64,000 nt of DNA from Boswellia sacra (lineage: Eukaryota; Streptophyta; Magnoliopsida; Sapindales; Burseraceae): NCBI GenBank assembly GCA_013180625.2, contig SNVD02013686.1:682001-746000 (forward strand), written 5' to 3'. Numbering within the stretch: the stretch's first letter is position 1; each line of letters starts with the position of its first letter. Below the pieces are notes generated by a model, which had not been told where the DNA came from, ran no database searches, and worked only from the letters and a program-made list of their open reading frames with translations. Shown here piece by piece: positions 22,086-34,499 of the stretch. A program made the position numbers and the translations under genes.

Positions 22086-23639
22086 TAAAAGAAAACAAGT
22101 ATAGTTAGATCAAAAATTGGTCATGTAAAATCAAGTTCATACTTATCGCTGTGATTGGCCTCAAAAATTGCATCATTTATAACTCAAGAGAAATTTCAAA
22201 TTCACAAAACCATCTAGGATTCTCCTCAAGATCAGTTAAGTCCATTTCCAATTCCTTGAGTGTGTATGAGATGAGTCAATCTCACATCATTGAGTACAAT
22301 TCAAATGCGATTATGCAACAAAATGAGTCAAATAAAACATTAATTTATGTGCTGTATGGAAACTAAGACTCCATAAGCTTGCCTGTCATGCTACTCACCA
22401 CTAATGTAGACCAATTCAACATCAAGGATCAAACAAGACTTTTCAAAGCTTGTAATGAATGGCTCGAGTAACAAAGGTATGGAAAAAGGTCACTTTTTGG
22501 GTTCAATGTACTCATAAAGCATAAAAAATCTCTCAAAACTTCATAAATTCTCCATCCTCATCGATTCATATCTTCAATACAGCGCCATTAAGCTTCAATT
22601 AAATCTCACCTCCCCCTTTTGTGTTTAAACACTTACTTAATATTGCAAATTCACACATCACCCTTATCTTGTCAGCTCTTTTGACTGTTTGCAAGATTCT
22701 CTCTTCTTTCTTTCTTTTTTTTTTCTATTGGATAGTGCAATGTTGATTCCCTTAAGCTTTCTTTTTAGTTCGTGTAACAAACTTTCGGCTAGTAACTCCC
22801 AAGCTAGATGGCCTTAGGGTATTGGATGTTAAGACGTCCCTAAGAGCTTACTTGCTTAAACTAAAAAAGCTACGAAATCAACTCATCCTTTTTTTTTTCG
22901 AATAGAGAGAATAATGCAAAGAGTTGGATTTGCAATGAACTAGACTTCAATGAAAAGCATCAAACTCAAAATCAACCTTGAATCCCAAACTACATAGCTA
23001 ATCATGTCATATACCATCAAAACACCTCTCATCCTCCCTAATGCACCATTATTCATGCATCAATCAAAAGTTTTGAAAGATTAACATGCTTATGAGTAAG
23101 GGACACTGTTTAGATATATTCTTCATTTGGCTGTGATAAATTTAGTGAGCTAACAAAAAAAAAAGGCCTCAATAAGCTCAAATGGGACAATTAGGGATTA
23201 ACTTCAATCATGGATTGGCTTAAAAGGCTCAAACAAAAATGGCCTAAATCATTTCTCTAATGTTGAGTTGTCTATGATTTCGCCTCAAGCAACAATCAAG
23301 CAAGTTCTAGAATCTTTTTGAAATTTTATAACTCATTTCCATTACATAATCCTTCTTTGAATCAACACCCAATTTCAATGATCATAACTTAATGTGCTCA
23401 AATGATGTTCAGGGAATTGAAAATAAAACAAAACTATAAATTAAGTCAAACCCATAGTTGGCATGCAAAATTTTTCAATTTCTAAAAGTTATTCATGTTA
23501 AACAATCATGATCCTATCATCGGCCATCATAGTGCAAAAAAAAAATTATATGAAAACACACATTATATGCAAAACACACACAAGTAGATGCAAAACAAAC
23601 AAAAACAGACAAATATTCACAAAAACTAAGTAAAAACTA
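22086..23639 (-). other. 3' internal non-coding region of the outer element
   Basis: No gene is seen. It is homologous, in inverted orientation, to the 3' internal region of the inner element. Small ORFs here have no support. Confidence 0.55.
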
Positions 23640-24069
23640 AATAAGCGATTCCACCCCCAAACTGGAGAGGCACATTGCCCTCAATGTGCACACACAGCAA
23701 AGAAAGTAAAGTGAAAATCAAAAAACTTCCCTGAAGCTCAAAAGTCTACCGGATCCTTATCATCACCCAAAACATCACCAAGATCCGCTCTAAGGTTAGC
23801 ACCAGGCACTCAGGTATATACATAATCGTCTCTCTACTGCGTATCATCCTCTGCATCAATAGATGGATTTGGATGAAGCTCCTCAGTAGGCTATGCCTCG
23901 CTATTAGTGAAGAGTGGTAGAGGTGGGAATAAGTCTAGAGAAACCCCCTAGCCAATGAAATACTGCTGGAATGCACGTTGGGTCTCCATTATGTAGGTCG
24001 CTACTTGTTTAACATATGTGATATCCTGGCACATGGTAACGAGCTCACGGTGAGTCTCTTGGAGCTCGT
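23640..24069 (-). pseudogene. C-terminal part of the outer element's post-integrase ORF
   Basis: Read leftward from the insertion point, the minus strand encodes ELQETHRELVTMCQDITYVK and continues through METQRAFQQYF before stops. This continues the ORF that starts at 28425, after removal of the gag-protease element inserted at 24070. The last part has several stops and a pyrimidine stretch near 23650 that is a second purine tract on the element strand. Confidence 0.6.
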
Positions 24070-24793
24070 TGTCACGGTCTTAATGTTTCACTGCTTAGAT
24101 CGTGCAGTCTTAGGCACTTAGTGAACCGAACTTGCACCTAAGTAAACCTTTGAACACTTGACAATGCCAAGCAAGATCAAGGAAAGCAAGAAAGAGTTAG
24201 GGAATGTATAATTGTTATTACTTTATAAGGCAATTGTACAAGAGAGGTGTTACAAGGAAGTGTGTTGGACAAGCTCTCAGGGAGAGAATATCTACCTATA
24301 AATGAGTGCTCACCCCTATTTATAGAGGAGCACCTCCTCAACGTGTGGCTATCAATGCACCACTTGTCTATACCCTATTTGTTCTCTAGAAGGATCATAA
24401 GATATTTACAAGCTTATCTTATAACCTAGAAATATCTACTAGACTCAAGACATTTCTAGAGAACCATAGACACTAAAGAGTTCCATGATCTTCTAGAAGC
24501 TTCCGTAGTCTTCCGCTCTCTTCTATCACCATCTGAAACCTTCCGGAGTCTTCTAGGGTTTTCTCATGTCTTCTGCACACTTCTGAAGTCTTTCGGAGTA
24601 TTCTAGAAGTGTCCAGAACATTTTGGAACGTCTTGGAACCTTTCTAGAAACTTCTGAAACATCACGCCTAATTTATGCGCCATTAAATTCCTCTTATTAT
24701 AAGAATCTCATAACACTATAACATTTGCTCCAAATTCTAATTCCTCGGGGGTCATCCGAGCAATTTTTGGGCGCATGCGTGCGGGGTGTGACA
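24070..24793 (-). repeat. 3' LTR of the gag-protease element
   Basis: It starts TGTCACGGTC and ends GTGTGACA on the plus strand, with a short inverted terminus TGTCAC. It matches 26785-27518 closely. Many TTCTAGAA-like palindromic phrases occur in both LTRs. Confidence 0.9.
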
Positions 24794-24807
24794 TCCTCCT
24801 CCACCCG

Positions 24808-25400
24808 ATTGCGCAACGCCCTCATCGTGTTTTTGAAGATGCACTAATGTTTGCGAGCAAGCGGTTTTACCTCCATGTTGCCGCCTTCCCTTTGCCTGTT
24901 TATCGTGCCTCTTGGTTGCCTTCACCTGTGTACCCATGTACTTGGCAACCCCATTCGCCATCTTGCCTCCCTCTGTGTAGCCTTCCTCTACGCACACTTC
25001 TTTACCATCCTCTTTTAATTGCATCACCTCTAGATGCATGGCGTTGGAGCTTGGCGCGGCTAAGGTGGAAAGCATGCATGGACCACCCTCTGAGATGCAA
25101 ACCGTATTGCATCGAGGCCATATCATCACATCATAGCGCCTCAAAAAGTCCATGCCTAACACTATATTCGAAGTATCCAAAGGAACTACGGAGAGATCAA
25201 CCTTACCTCTCCAAGGACCCATGTGCAGCTTAACCCCATGGGCAACTCCATTAAGGGGTATGGCTTCCACATTCACTGCCTTGATCTGTGCTCGTCCCTT
25301 TTCGAGTTGTAGGCCTAACCTCTTGGCCTCACTTGTACCAAGAAGTTATGCGTGGCACCCGTATCGACCAACACCTTTGTGGTCTTGCCATTGATACAAG
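24808..25400 (-). pseudogene. aspartic protease domain of the gag-protease element
   Basis: On the minus strand the active site VLVDTGATHNFL is encoded at about 25340-25376 (DTGA codons at 25354-25365). The second half of the fold follows with the flap region and IVLGMDFLRRYDVMIWP. A frame change lies between the active site and the ORF at 24752-25276. The polyprotein stops soon after, where an RT would start in a normal Gypsy element. Retroviral-type proteases cut the element's polyprotein during particle maturation. Confidence 0.8.
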
Positions 25401-26702
25401 CCTCTAAGTGCATCAATGATCAGTCTAGTGGCTTGGGAGGTACGGAGGTTTGTGTCAAGGAATTGAGGACTTGCAAAGCACCCATGCATGCCAGCTCTTG
25501 TGTGTCCTCACATTCCTAAAGCATAGCACTCAACGCTTGCCTCTTTGGGCAATCTCGAGCCCAATGTGGACCATCGCATAAGAAGCATTTCAAGTTAGGC
25601 GACAACTCCTTCCTAGTATTCCTCTTATGATGGTCATCATGTCTCCTATTTCTATCATTATAGGGACATTGATGATGCGGAGGTCTCTCTTCCTCTTCAT
25701 TACTATCACAATCATAGAGAGTTTTAATGTGTTTAGAAGACTCACCTCTATGGTAGTCGACAAGCGTATCCGTAATGGTGAGTGCAGTAGCGGCGTCCTT
25801 CACTCCCCTCCTTTGTAACTCTTGGTATGCCTATGGTTGCAAGCCATCCATGAAGTTGAAGAGAATATCTACCTCGCTCATGTCATTGATTTGGAGCATC
25901 AACCCAGAAAATTCCTCCACGTATTCGTAAATTGAACGTGGATGCCTCAACTCCTTCATGCGCTTTGTTGCGTCAAATAAAACATTCTTCGGATAAAATT
26001 GGCATTTCAACTCCTTTTGTAAATCTGCCCATGTGTCTATGACACACACACCATTCCTAATCTCTCCATACTTTCGACGCCACTAACTAGCCGCAAGATC
26101 TGTGAGATAAAGGGTTGCGTGTTTACCTTGGCCCTCTCATCAAAGATCCCCAATGCATCGAAATACCTCTCCATATGCCAAAAGAAGTTATCCATTTCCT
26201 TGGCGTCCCATTTGCCACTATACTCTTTAGGTTTGGGTGTCTTTATCCTTGGGACAACAAGTGTGGGTGACGCTACCGCAATGCCACTCGCTACCAATGT
26301 CTTGAGTGTGGCTACCTCAGCCTTCGTCTCATCTAACCCTTTAACTCAGTTTTTTGACCTGAGTTTGTACCTTGGCCAATAATTCTAACACCCTTACTTG
26401 GAAAGCATGAACCTCCTGACGTAGCGCTTCAATGGTAACCTTGAAACTATGCATGAATTCCTTAAGCTCATTACCTTGGCTTTCCACCTTGCCATTGAGC
26501 TCCTCCATGCCTTGTTCCACGCTTGCTCTAGCCTATCTAGCCTTTCCCTCGTATCGGCCATGGGTAGCTCCACCTTGACCATTTGGGTCTCCATAGCGCT
26601 CATCACGTCACGAGACTTCTCTTGGCCACAGGTCTTCTTCTCTCCAGTGGGAGCTTCCCCATGCCCTCTAGTTTCCTCACTCACGATCGGAATCTCTGCC
26701 AT
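25401..26702 (-). pseudogene. gag with CCHC zinc knuckle of the gag-protease element
   Basis: It starts at ATG 26702 (MAEIPIVSEETRGHGEAP). A coiled-coil-like segment follows, then the gag core PKPKEYSGKWDAKEMDNFFW and ELRHPRSIYEYVEEFSGLML. Near 25560 comes a zinc knuckle CFLCDGPHWARDC (C-x2-C-x4-H-x3-C), which would bind RNA. Frame changes near 26394, 26297 and 26040 break it into four open pieces. The last piece ends in a stop at about 25516, before the protease. Confidence 0.8.
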
Positions 26703-26784
26703 CGTGTCTACCCAAACTTGTTCTTAACACCCCATACAATGAATCTCAACTAAATCTCGGCCAAACCTCGGCTCTGATACCAAC

Positions 26785-27518
26785 TGTCACGACCTTAATG
26801 TTTTACCGTTTAGACCGTGTGGCCTTAGGCGCTCAATGAATCGAACTTGCACCTAAGTAAGCCTTCGAACACTTGACAATGCCAAGCAAGATCAAGGGAA
26901 GTAAGAGAGAGTTAGGGAATTTACAATTATTATTACTTTATAAGGCAATTGTACAAGAGAGGTGTTACAAGGAAGTGTGTTGAACAAGCTCTCAAGGAGA
27001 GAATATCTACTTATAAATGAGTGCTCACCCCTATTTATAGAGAGCACCTCCTCAACATGTGGCTATCAATGCACCACTTGTCTATACCCTATTTGTTCTC
27101 TAGAAGGATCCTAAGATATTTACAAGCTTATCTTATAGCCTAGAAATATCTACCTAGAAATATCTACTAAACTTAAGACATTTCTAGAGAACCATAGACA
27201 CTAAAGAGCTCCATGATCTTCTAGAAACTTCCGTAGTCTTCAGCTCTCTTCTATCACCATCAGAAACCTTCTGAAGTCTTCTAGGGTTTTCTCATGTCTT
27301 CCGCATGCTTTCGAAGCCTTTCAGAGTATTTTAGAAGTGTCTAGAACATTCTAGAACGTCTTGGAACCTTTTAGAAACTTTTAGAACGTCACCCCCAATT
27401 TATGCGCCATTAAATTCCTCTTGTTATAAGAATCTCGGAACACTATAACACTTACCGCAAATTCTAACTCCTGTAGGGTCATTCGAGCAATTTTTGGGCG
27501 CATGCGTGCGAGGCATGA
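26785..27518 (-). repeat. 5' LTR of the gag-protease element
   Basis: It matches the left LTR. A small internal duplication of the TAGAAATATCTA phrase near 27141-27165 is unique to this copy. The right terminus seems to have lost the final CA (CATGA against GTGTGACA). Confidence 0.85.
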
Positions 27519-28425
27519 ATCGTGCTCGAATCGGTTCATCCGCTGTGCAGCGATCAATGGGCAAGCCAGAAGTGGAGGTTACTGCTGCTATGGCTACTGT
27601 TAGGGTGGCTGACTCAAGCGTGCTCAATCTAGTGTCTAAAGAAGTCTCATATCGATGATAGGCAATAGCGGTGATCGCTCCTCAGCTGCATCAATAACGA
27701 CCCCAACAGCTTGACAAAGAGCTATGATCAGTGAAGGATGTGAAAGCCTGCCAGTGGCCTTCGTTTGAACACAATGAATGATGTTGTTAACTATCAATTA
27801 CCCCATGTTGATTGTCATGCCTTGCTTGTATGCATATAATAATGTAGCCCGCTCCTTTGGAGCCTCTCTGTGATGAGCGTTGGGTAACATTTTTTCACAA
27901 ACAAAGAGGTTCAATACCTATAACTCGACTCACATGCCGGAGGTTGGAAACATGCTGGTCTTTCCTCGATGTGCTCTAGATGACCCCCACTGAGTACCCT
28001 CTAGAGTGAGTAGGCTAAGATGTCATCAAAATTCGGATTTAGCTGGTAAGGGTAGTGCTTACACTCTTCGATGTCCGCATCTTGTAAAATAGGTTGATTA
28101 TGGGAGGACTGAATGAAACTTGCTTCCCTCAGACAAACACATTGTATCCAGTCCTCTCATTGGCATTTGCGTAAAATTCCCAAACCACAGGTACAATAGT
28201 ATGCTTCAAATGTTCCATAAATGTCTATCATGTGTCTCTACCCAATGAGCTCCATAAGACGTCGTTAGAAATGTCAATGCCACACTCTTTAAGGAAGTTC
28301 TTAGCCAAGACTATGTTGTGGTAATGGGCGGTAGTATCAGCACTCTTGAAAATGTGTCGATCAAAAGCAGGAGCGGCTGAGGAAGATGCTTTAGTGGTAG
28401 AGGCCTTTCATTTCTTCGGCGCCAT
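27519..28425 (-). pseudogene. post-integrase ORF of the outer Athila-like element, N-terminal part
   Basis: The ORF starts at ATG 28425 with MAPKK, then a TGA. Readable blocks follow: FDRHIFKSADTTAHYHNIVL, and then a decayed stretch through GHLEHIEERPACFQP and CTADEPIRAR just before the gag-protease element. This layout (spacer, then an ORF starting MAPK with a domain of unknown function) is what I know of the env-like or transposon-associated ORF of Athila elements. The product's role is unknown. Many stops are present, and the ORF is split by the 24070-27518 insertion. Confidence 0.6.
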
Positions 28426-30429
28426 AATCCTGCACACAAGTCAAGCAACAGAAAATAAAGTCTCCCCTGTTGTCAAGTTCAGTTTCATCAATATTTCAAC
28501 GTAACCATATTGTTAATGCCATATTGTTTGCATTGGTCACCAAATCATATATGTAAAATCAAAGAATGAAAACAACCCACATTGAATGCAAACACATGTA
28601 AAGAAAAAAGAGTCAAATAGCACCATTCAATACAATTCTAAATTTTAAACCCATATGGAGTACATGAAAGTGATGTGCGAAAACATTCTTTAAATCAAAT
28701 AGTACAAGCGAGTCCCACAACATGCACTTAATCACTCCCATTACGGGTGTAAACAATGAGCACAAACGGAGTCACACCCAAAATAAAATTGCATGCTTTT
28801 CAATTTCCTTCAAAGCAAAGGAATAAGCAAGTAATGCATATAGCAAGCGGACAAGCAGTTAAAAAAATCGCAATGAGCAGCATCAGTTAACCATTACTAG
28901 CTAGTGCAACCATAGAAATAAACTTGACCAAAACTTGTCCTGAATTTAAAACCAATTGGCTTTGATAAATACATTGATTCACTTCGAGAAATCCCAAGTT
29001 ATCAGGCTAACTATTAAAATCCAATAAAACTGCCCATAATATGCGTGTGGGATCAATTGTCATGGCCATTAGAATTGTATGCACAATGTCGATAATCAAT
29101 CAATTTTACTCAAGCAATATGACAATCATACTCTTAAAAGTCATCAAAAATTTATCAATGTAAAAGTATCACTTAATTTAACCTCAACCTTAGGGTAAAC
29201 AACAATAATTCAAAATCAAAGCATCACAACATCCATGTGCATAACCTAAGTCATATGGCATTCAGTCACTCCCAGATATTCCAACACCATCCTCACAATC
29301 TTCTCAACGTAAATTCACCCATTACAGTGGACACGAACACTTCAATCATCATATCTCAAATTGAAACTTAAAGTAATATCATTAAAATTGAGTGTTAAAA
29401 CAAAGGTATGAAGTGACTTACCTTGTTCACACACGAAAGAGAGAAAACAATATGAATGTGGGTTAGTAGAGAGAAAACGAGAAAGAAGACGGCTAGAAGA
29501 AATCATAGTGACGTCAACGAGGGTGATTGCGATGGATTTGGTCGTTGGAGATAGTGGCCGTGCAAAGAGAAAAGGGAAAGCCAAGGAGAGTTTTGAAAGA
29601 AATGGCGGCCAGGATGTAAATTTTTTTTTTTTTCTAAAAATCGAAGTTGTGTCGGAGCGTGTTTTGCTATACACAGAAGTGCAAAGAAAGGCTCCAAATC
29701 TATTTTGCCCTAATTTGTCCACGCAAGCGTGCAATACTCATAGCGTAAGAACGCCAAGACGCGGGAAAAATTTTCTAAATTCATTAAGGCCTTGGCGCAA
29801 GGACTCACAAAATTATGCACAAGGGCACCACATCTCTGGAAACAAATGCTAAGATTCCTAATATCATGGTGCAGGCGTGCCAGTCAGCATGTAGAAGGGC
29901 ACGGGGGAGTTCTCCCAAATTGCTAAGGTTATGGCACTGGAGCGCCTGAGGTATCGCAAAGTGGCAACAACCTTCTGATGAATCTAACTATTTCTATAGG
30001 ACTTAGGTGCACTGGTGCGCAGAACCCAGCATAGGAGCACTACCTAGAAGTCAATTTTCTATGTCCAACTTCACTCAGTAGTGCATAACTCACAACACAG
30101 GCGCGCCATATTTCTGGTATAAATATGTTAAACTTGGTGTCTGAGGGCACAATGGTGCAAAATCAGGCACAGGGGCGCCATTTAAGAGTTTAAATTTCTG
30201 GATTCGAATGGTGCAGCAGCACGTGAAGTTTTGCGAAGGGGCAGGGATCCCTCATCACAGTTGGCATAGCGACATGGAACCAATGGCGTCGAGGTGCGAG
30301 GCTTCTACCAACACTCCACCAAACTTGACTTTTAAGCTCAAAATTTGCTTGAAAACACTAATGCATAGATAGAAAAAAAACACACTTAAAAATAAAGAAA
30401 ACAACTAGGACACTAAGGAAAATCACAAC
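28426..30429 (-). other. long spacer between integrase and the extra ORF of the outer element
   Basis: Mostly non-coding. A 130-codon minus-strand ORF (29342-29734) lies here but shows no domain. From about 29700 to 30310 the sequence holds a series of degenerate GCGCC/GGCGC-type modules spaced roughly 70 bp apart, described under findings. Confidence 0.5.
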
Positions 30430-31940
30430 ATAGCTTGGGTTGCCTCCCAAGAAGTGATTTGTTTTACATCATTAGCCGGACGAAGTTCTGTCTTTTAAAC
30501 TTCGTCAAGTAATGTGGTGCTTTTTTGGGGTTGCACTTCACCACTTATGCAATGTTTCAATCTTTGTCCATTAACCTTGAATGGAGTTTTGCTCGATTTT
30601 CCAATCTCAACTACACCATATGGAAACACTTTGACTACTACAAAAGGACTAGACCATCGTGACTTGAGTTTTCCTAGAAACAGCCGTAGTCGAGAGTTGT
30701 ATGGAAGGACTTGTTAACCGTGAGAGGACGTTTTTCAAAAATTTTGCTTGTCATGCCATCCCTGGGTTCTTTCTTCGTAGATTTCTACATTTTCATAAGC
30801 TTTCTTACAAAACTATTCCAACTCATTTATCTACAGCAATCGTTTTCACCCGCTTTTTGCAAATCCATGTTCAGTTGCTTCATAGCCCAATAAGGTCTAT
30901 GCTCTAACTCAACCAATAGACATGCCTTCCCAAAAACTATCCAGTAAGAAGACATTCCAATTGGAGTCTTGTACACGGTTCGATATTCTTATAATGTATC
31001 ATCCAATTTCCTCGCCCAATCTTTTTGTGAGTTTGCAACAGTCTTTTCTAGGATTCTCTTCACCTCACGATTTGAGATCTCCGCTTGGCCATTAGTTTGT
31101 GGATGGTAAGCTAGAGCTTTCCTATGGTTCACACCATACTTTGACAAGAGGGTTGTGAATTGTTTGTTGCAAAAGTGTGTACCTTCAATGCTTATTACGG
31201 CCCTTGGCATACCAAGCCTTGCAAAAATATGCTTTCTTAGGAAGTTAAGCATCACTTTACTGTCATTAGTTGGTGTTGCCATAGCCTCTACCCGTTTTGA
31301 TACATAATCCACTGCCAAGAGGATATACTTGTTATTATAAGAGGATGGAAACGGTCCCATGAATTCTATGCCTCATACATCAAACAGTTCTACCTCTTAC
31401 ATAGTCTTTAATGGCATTTCGTTTTTCCTAGAAATATTACTAGTTCTTTGACACCAATCACAGTTGGCAACGAACATATGAGCATCCTTGAATAAAGCAA
31501 GCCCAAAGAATCCTGATTGAAGAGCTTTCGCTATCGTCTCCAAAATGGCCTCCTCACTCTAATGCATGGAAGTGCTTTAAAATGTAGTCCATCTCTTCTT
31601 CCTGTATACATCTTCATATCATTTGATCTGCACAATGTCGATAGAGAATAGAATCATCCTAATAATAATGTTTGACATGGGCAAAGAATTTCTTTTTCTT
31701 TTGATAGGAGAGGTTTGGTGGAATGATTTTTGCTGTAAGGAAGTTCACAAAATCTACAAACCATGGAAGAGTTTTGTTAGTAGATACAACAAAGAGTTGT
31801 TCATCCAGAAAGTGATCATCAATATGTTGTATGTGTTCTTCTTGTTCGTCTGGCAATTCCAAACGAGAAAGATGATCTGCCACCAAATTCTTCGTGCCTT
31901 TCTTGCCTCTAATCTCTAAATCAAATTCTTGAAATAATAG
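30430..31940 (-). pseudogene. integrase of the outer Athila-like element
   Basis: Read leftward, 31886 encodes the RNase H end (MVADHLSRLELPDEQ) and DFVNFLTAKIIPPNLSYQ. A decayed zinc-finger region follows, then from 31360 the integrase core: [20 protein letters not shown], the [11 protein letters not shown] block (the usual DEGTH has become IEGTH) and [14 protein letters not shown], then LDDTL. The C-terminal part to about 30430 is readable only in fragments with several stops and shifts. It is homologous to 15083-16247 of the inner element. Confidence 0.85.
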
Positions 31941-33276
31941 CGCCCATTAAATGAGTCTATGCTTTGCATCTTACTTGGTCATAAGGTACTTAATGGTTGA
32001 ATAATCTGTGTATACAATCACCTTGTTACCAATCAAATATGGCCTAAACTTGTCAAAAGTAAATACAATAGCAAGCAACTCTTTTTCAGTTGTGGCATAG
32101 TTAAGTTGAGCATCGTTGAGAGTGCGACTAGCATAATATATGGTATGAAAAACCTTGTTTTATCGTTGCCCAAATACTGCACTTACTCTATAGTCACTTG
32201 CATCACACATTAGTTCGAATGGTAACTCCCAATCCGGTGCTACCACAATAGGGGTTGTCACCAACTTTGCTTTTAGAGTCTTAAAATCCTGCAAACAACT
32301 ACTATAAAAAAAATAAACGAGTTATTTTGCCCAAGTAAATATGCGAGTGGTTTGGAAATCTTTGAAAAATCCTTAATAAACCTTCTATAGAAACCCGCGT
32401 GTCCTAAAAAACTTTTAACCCCTTTTACCAATATCGGTGGTGGTAGTTTTTCTATAGTCTTTATTTTAGCCCTATCAACCTCAATTACCAATAATGATAT
32501 TTTGTGGCCTAGGACTATCCCTTCTTTGATCATAAAGTAACACTTTTCCCAATTTAGACTCAGGTTAGTTTCCTCACATCTCTTAAGAATTGACTTTAAG
32601 TTGTCTAAGCATTGGCCAAAGGTTTTTCCAAAGACTGAAAATCATCCATGAACACTTCAATATTTTTCTCAATCATATCAGAAAATATGGCCATCATACA
32701 TCTTTGAAATGTGGCTGGGGCATTACACAACCCGAGGGCTATTTCCTAAAAGCAAATGTACCATAAGGGCAAGTAAAGGTGGTTTTCTCTTAGTCTTTGA
32801 GTGCTATGGCAATTTGATTGTATCCGAAATAGCCATCCAAGAAACAATAGTATTTATGTCCAGTCAACCTATCTAGTATTTCATCAATAAAAGGTAGAGG
32901 AAAGTGACATTTCCTGGTGGCTTTGTTCAATTTCATATAGTCTATGCAAATACACCATGCGGTGATCGTGCGAGTTGGAATATTCATTATTTTCATTCTT
33001 TACAACTGTCATCCCTCCCTTTTTAGGTAATACCTGAATCGGACTAACGCATGAGCTGTCTGATATGAGAAAAATTATCCTTGCATCTAACGATTTTAGA
33101 ACTTCAGCTCTAACTACTTCTTTCATGGTGGGATTTTGTCTTCTTTGTGCATCTATTGATGGTTTGCAATTCTCCTCTATAAGAATTCTATGCATGCACA
33201 TTGAAGGACTAATTCCTCTTAAATCAGAAATTGACCACCCTATAGCAGTTTTATGCTCTTTTAGCACCCTTAACAA
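31941..33276 (-). pseudogene. RT-RNase H of the outer Athila-like element
   Basis: Read leftward from 33276, the N-terminal RT region includes MCMHRILIEENCKPSIDAQR and then LNKATRKCHFPLPFIDEILD. Next come [17 protein letters not shown], the catalytic MDDF near 32650 and the thumb KGVKSFLGHAGFYRRFIKDF. RNase H is readable with stops to about 31950. Several frameshifts are present. The sequence is closely related to 10872-12034. Confidence 0.85.
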
Positions 33277-34250
33277 TTTTTTTCTTCTACACTAGTCAAG
33301 TTAGATGATATAATAACTAGAAGTGTAGATGACTCCCTAAGGTAAATATATTTAATATGACCAGATAATTGTTTTAACTCAATGATTGGTGGTTTTTCAA
33401 TAAAGGGTAAAGGTCTTGAAGGTCTTTGTCCTAATGGCTCATAATATTTTCTATTGTTTGGCCAAAAAGAATCCATCGAATTCTTATCAAACTCATCCAG
33501 CAAATTGGAACATATCAAGCTAGCTTCTAATGCATCCAAAGGTAAATTTTTATGTTTTAATACCATAAAACTTACCTCATCAATTTGAAAACAATTTTCA
33601 ATGTCACTGGGATATTTTATAGCATTAAAAATATTAAATATTACCTCTTCCTCTTGAATGCGGAGCCTCAACTCGCCCTTTTGGACATCAATCAATGTCC
33701 TACCAATCACCAAGAATAGTCTACCCAAGGTCATTGGTATCTCCTTATCTTCCTCCATATCAAGCACAATGAAATCTATTGGAAAGATGAATTTATCTAC
33801 CTTCACCAGCACATCTCCAATCACTCTTTTTGGATGCTTGATGGATCGATCGACTAGCTACAAAGAAACCGTAGTAAGACGTGCCTCACCTAAACCAAGA
33901 TTTCTAAAAATCGATAAAGGCATTAGATTTATGCTTGCACCCAAATCAGAAAACTGATTAGTAAAGAAAGAGTCACCAATAGAGCAAGGAATAGAAAAAC
34001 TCTCTGGATCTTTGAGCTTTGGTGGCAACTTTTTTTTGCAATATGGCGCTGCATTCTTCAGTTAAAGCCACAGTCTCATAGTCTTCTAGCTTTCTCTTCT
34101 TGGACAATATGTCTTTCATAAATTTTACATAGCTGGGCATTTGTTCCAAGGCCTCTGCAAAAGGGATATTGATGTGTAGTTTCATGAAGACCTCCAAGAG
34201 CTTAGAGAAGTGCTTATCAAGTTTGCTCTTTTGCAGCCTTTAAGGAAAGA
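33277..34250 (-). pseudogene. aspartic protease region of the outer Athila-like element
   Basis: The active site reads DLGAS (codons at 33933-33947, followed by INLMPLSIF), the Leu variant common in Athila proteases. The stretch MIGDVLVKVDKFIFPIDFIV, then LGRLFLVIGRTLIDVQKGEL, is the flap and second half of the fold. Upstream (34197-33973) lies the gag-protease linker, with ALEQMPSYVKFMKDILSKKR. Confidence 0.8.
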
Positions 34251-34499
34251 GAACTTTAAGAACTGGTTCTACAGTAGGCAATGGTGTGTTTTGAACCTAG
34301 TCTTCGTTAATATTTATTGTTGGCATAGGGATACTGACCAGTTCTTCCTCTACCTATTCCTTTGGCTTCTCAACTTTTATTGGTTCGCCCAACTCTTTAC
34401 CACTTCTCAAAGTAATAACTTTGCAATGCTCTTTTGGGTTTACTTTAGTAGTGCTAGGTAAATTACCTTGTAGTCTTCCACCAACAATATCAGCTAGCT

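Larger units (their letters stand above)
24070..27518 (-). mobile_element. gag-protease-only LTR retrotransposon (TR-GAG-like)
   Basis: Two ~730-bp LTRs (24070-24793 and 26785-27518) flank about 2 kb that encodes gag, a CCHC knuckle and an aspartic protease, with no trace of RT, RNase H or integrase. A perfect initiator-Met primer site (minus-strand TGGTATCAGAGC, 26771-26782) adjoins the 5' LTR, and a purine tract (GGGTGGAGGAGGA, minus) adjoins the 3' LTR. The flanks CTCGT (left) and ATCGT (right) make a plausible 5-bp duplication with one change. Such elements would need RT and integrase from another Gypsy element. Confidence 0.85.

Noticed and set aside
24775..25233. 152-codon forward ORF
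   Set aside because: It is antisense to the protease of the gag-protease element, which has the DTGA motif in the other strand.
29342..29734. 130-codon minus-strand ORF in the outer Athila spacer
   Set aside because: There is no domain, its composition is like the surrounding spacer, and no relative was recognised in the inner element.
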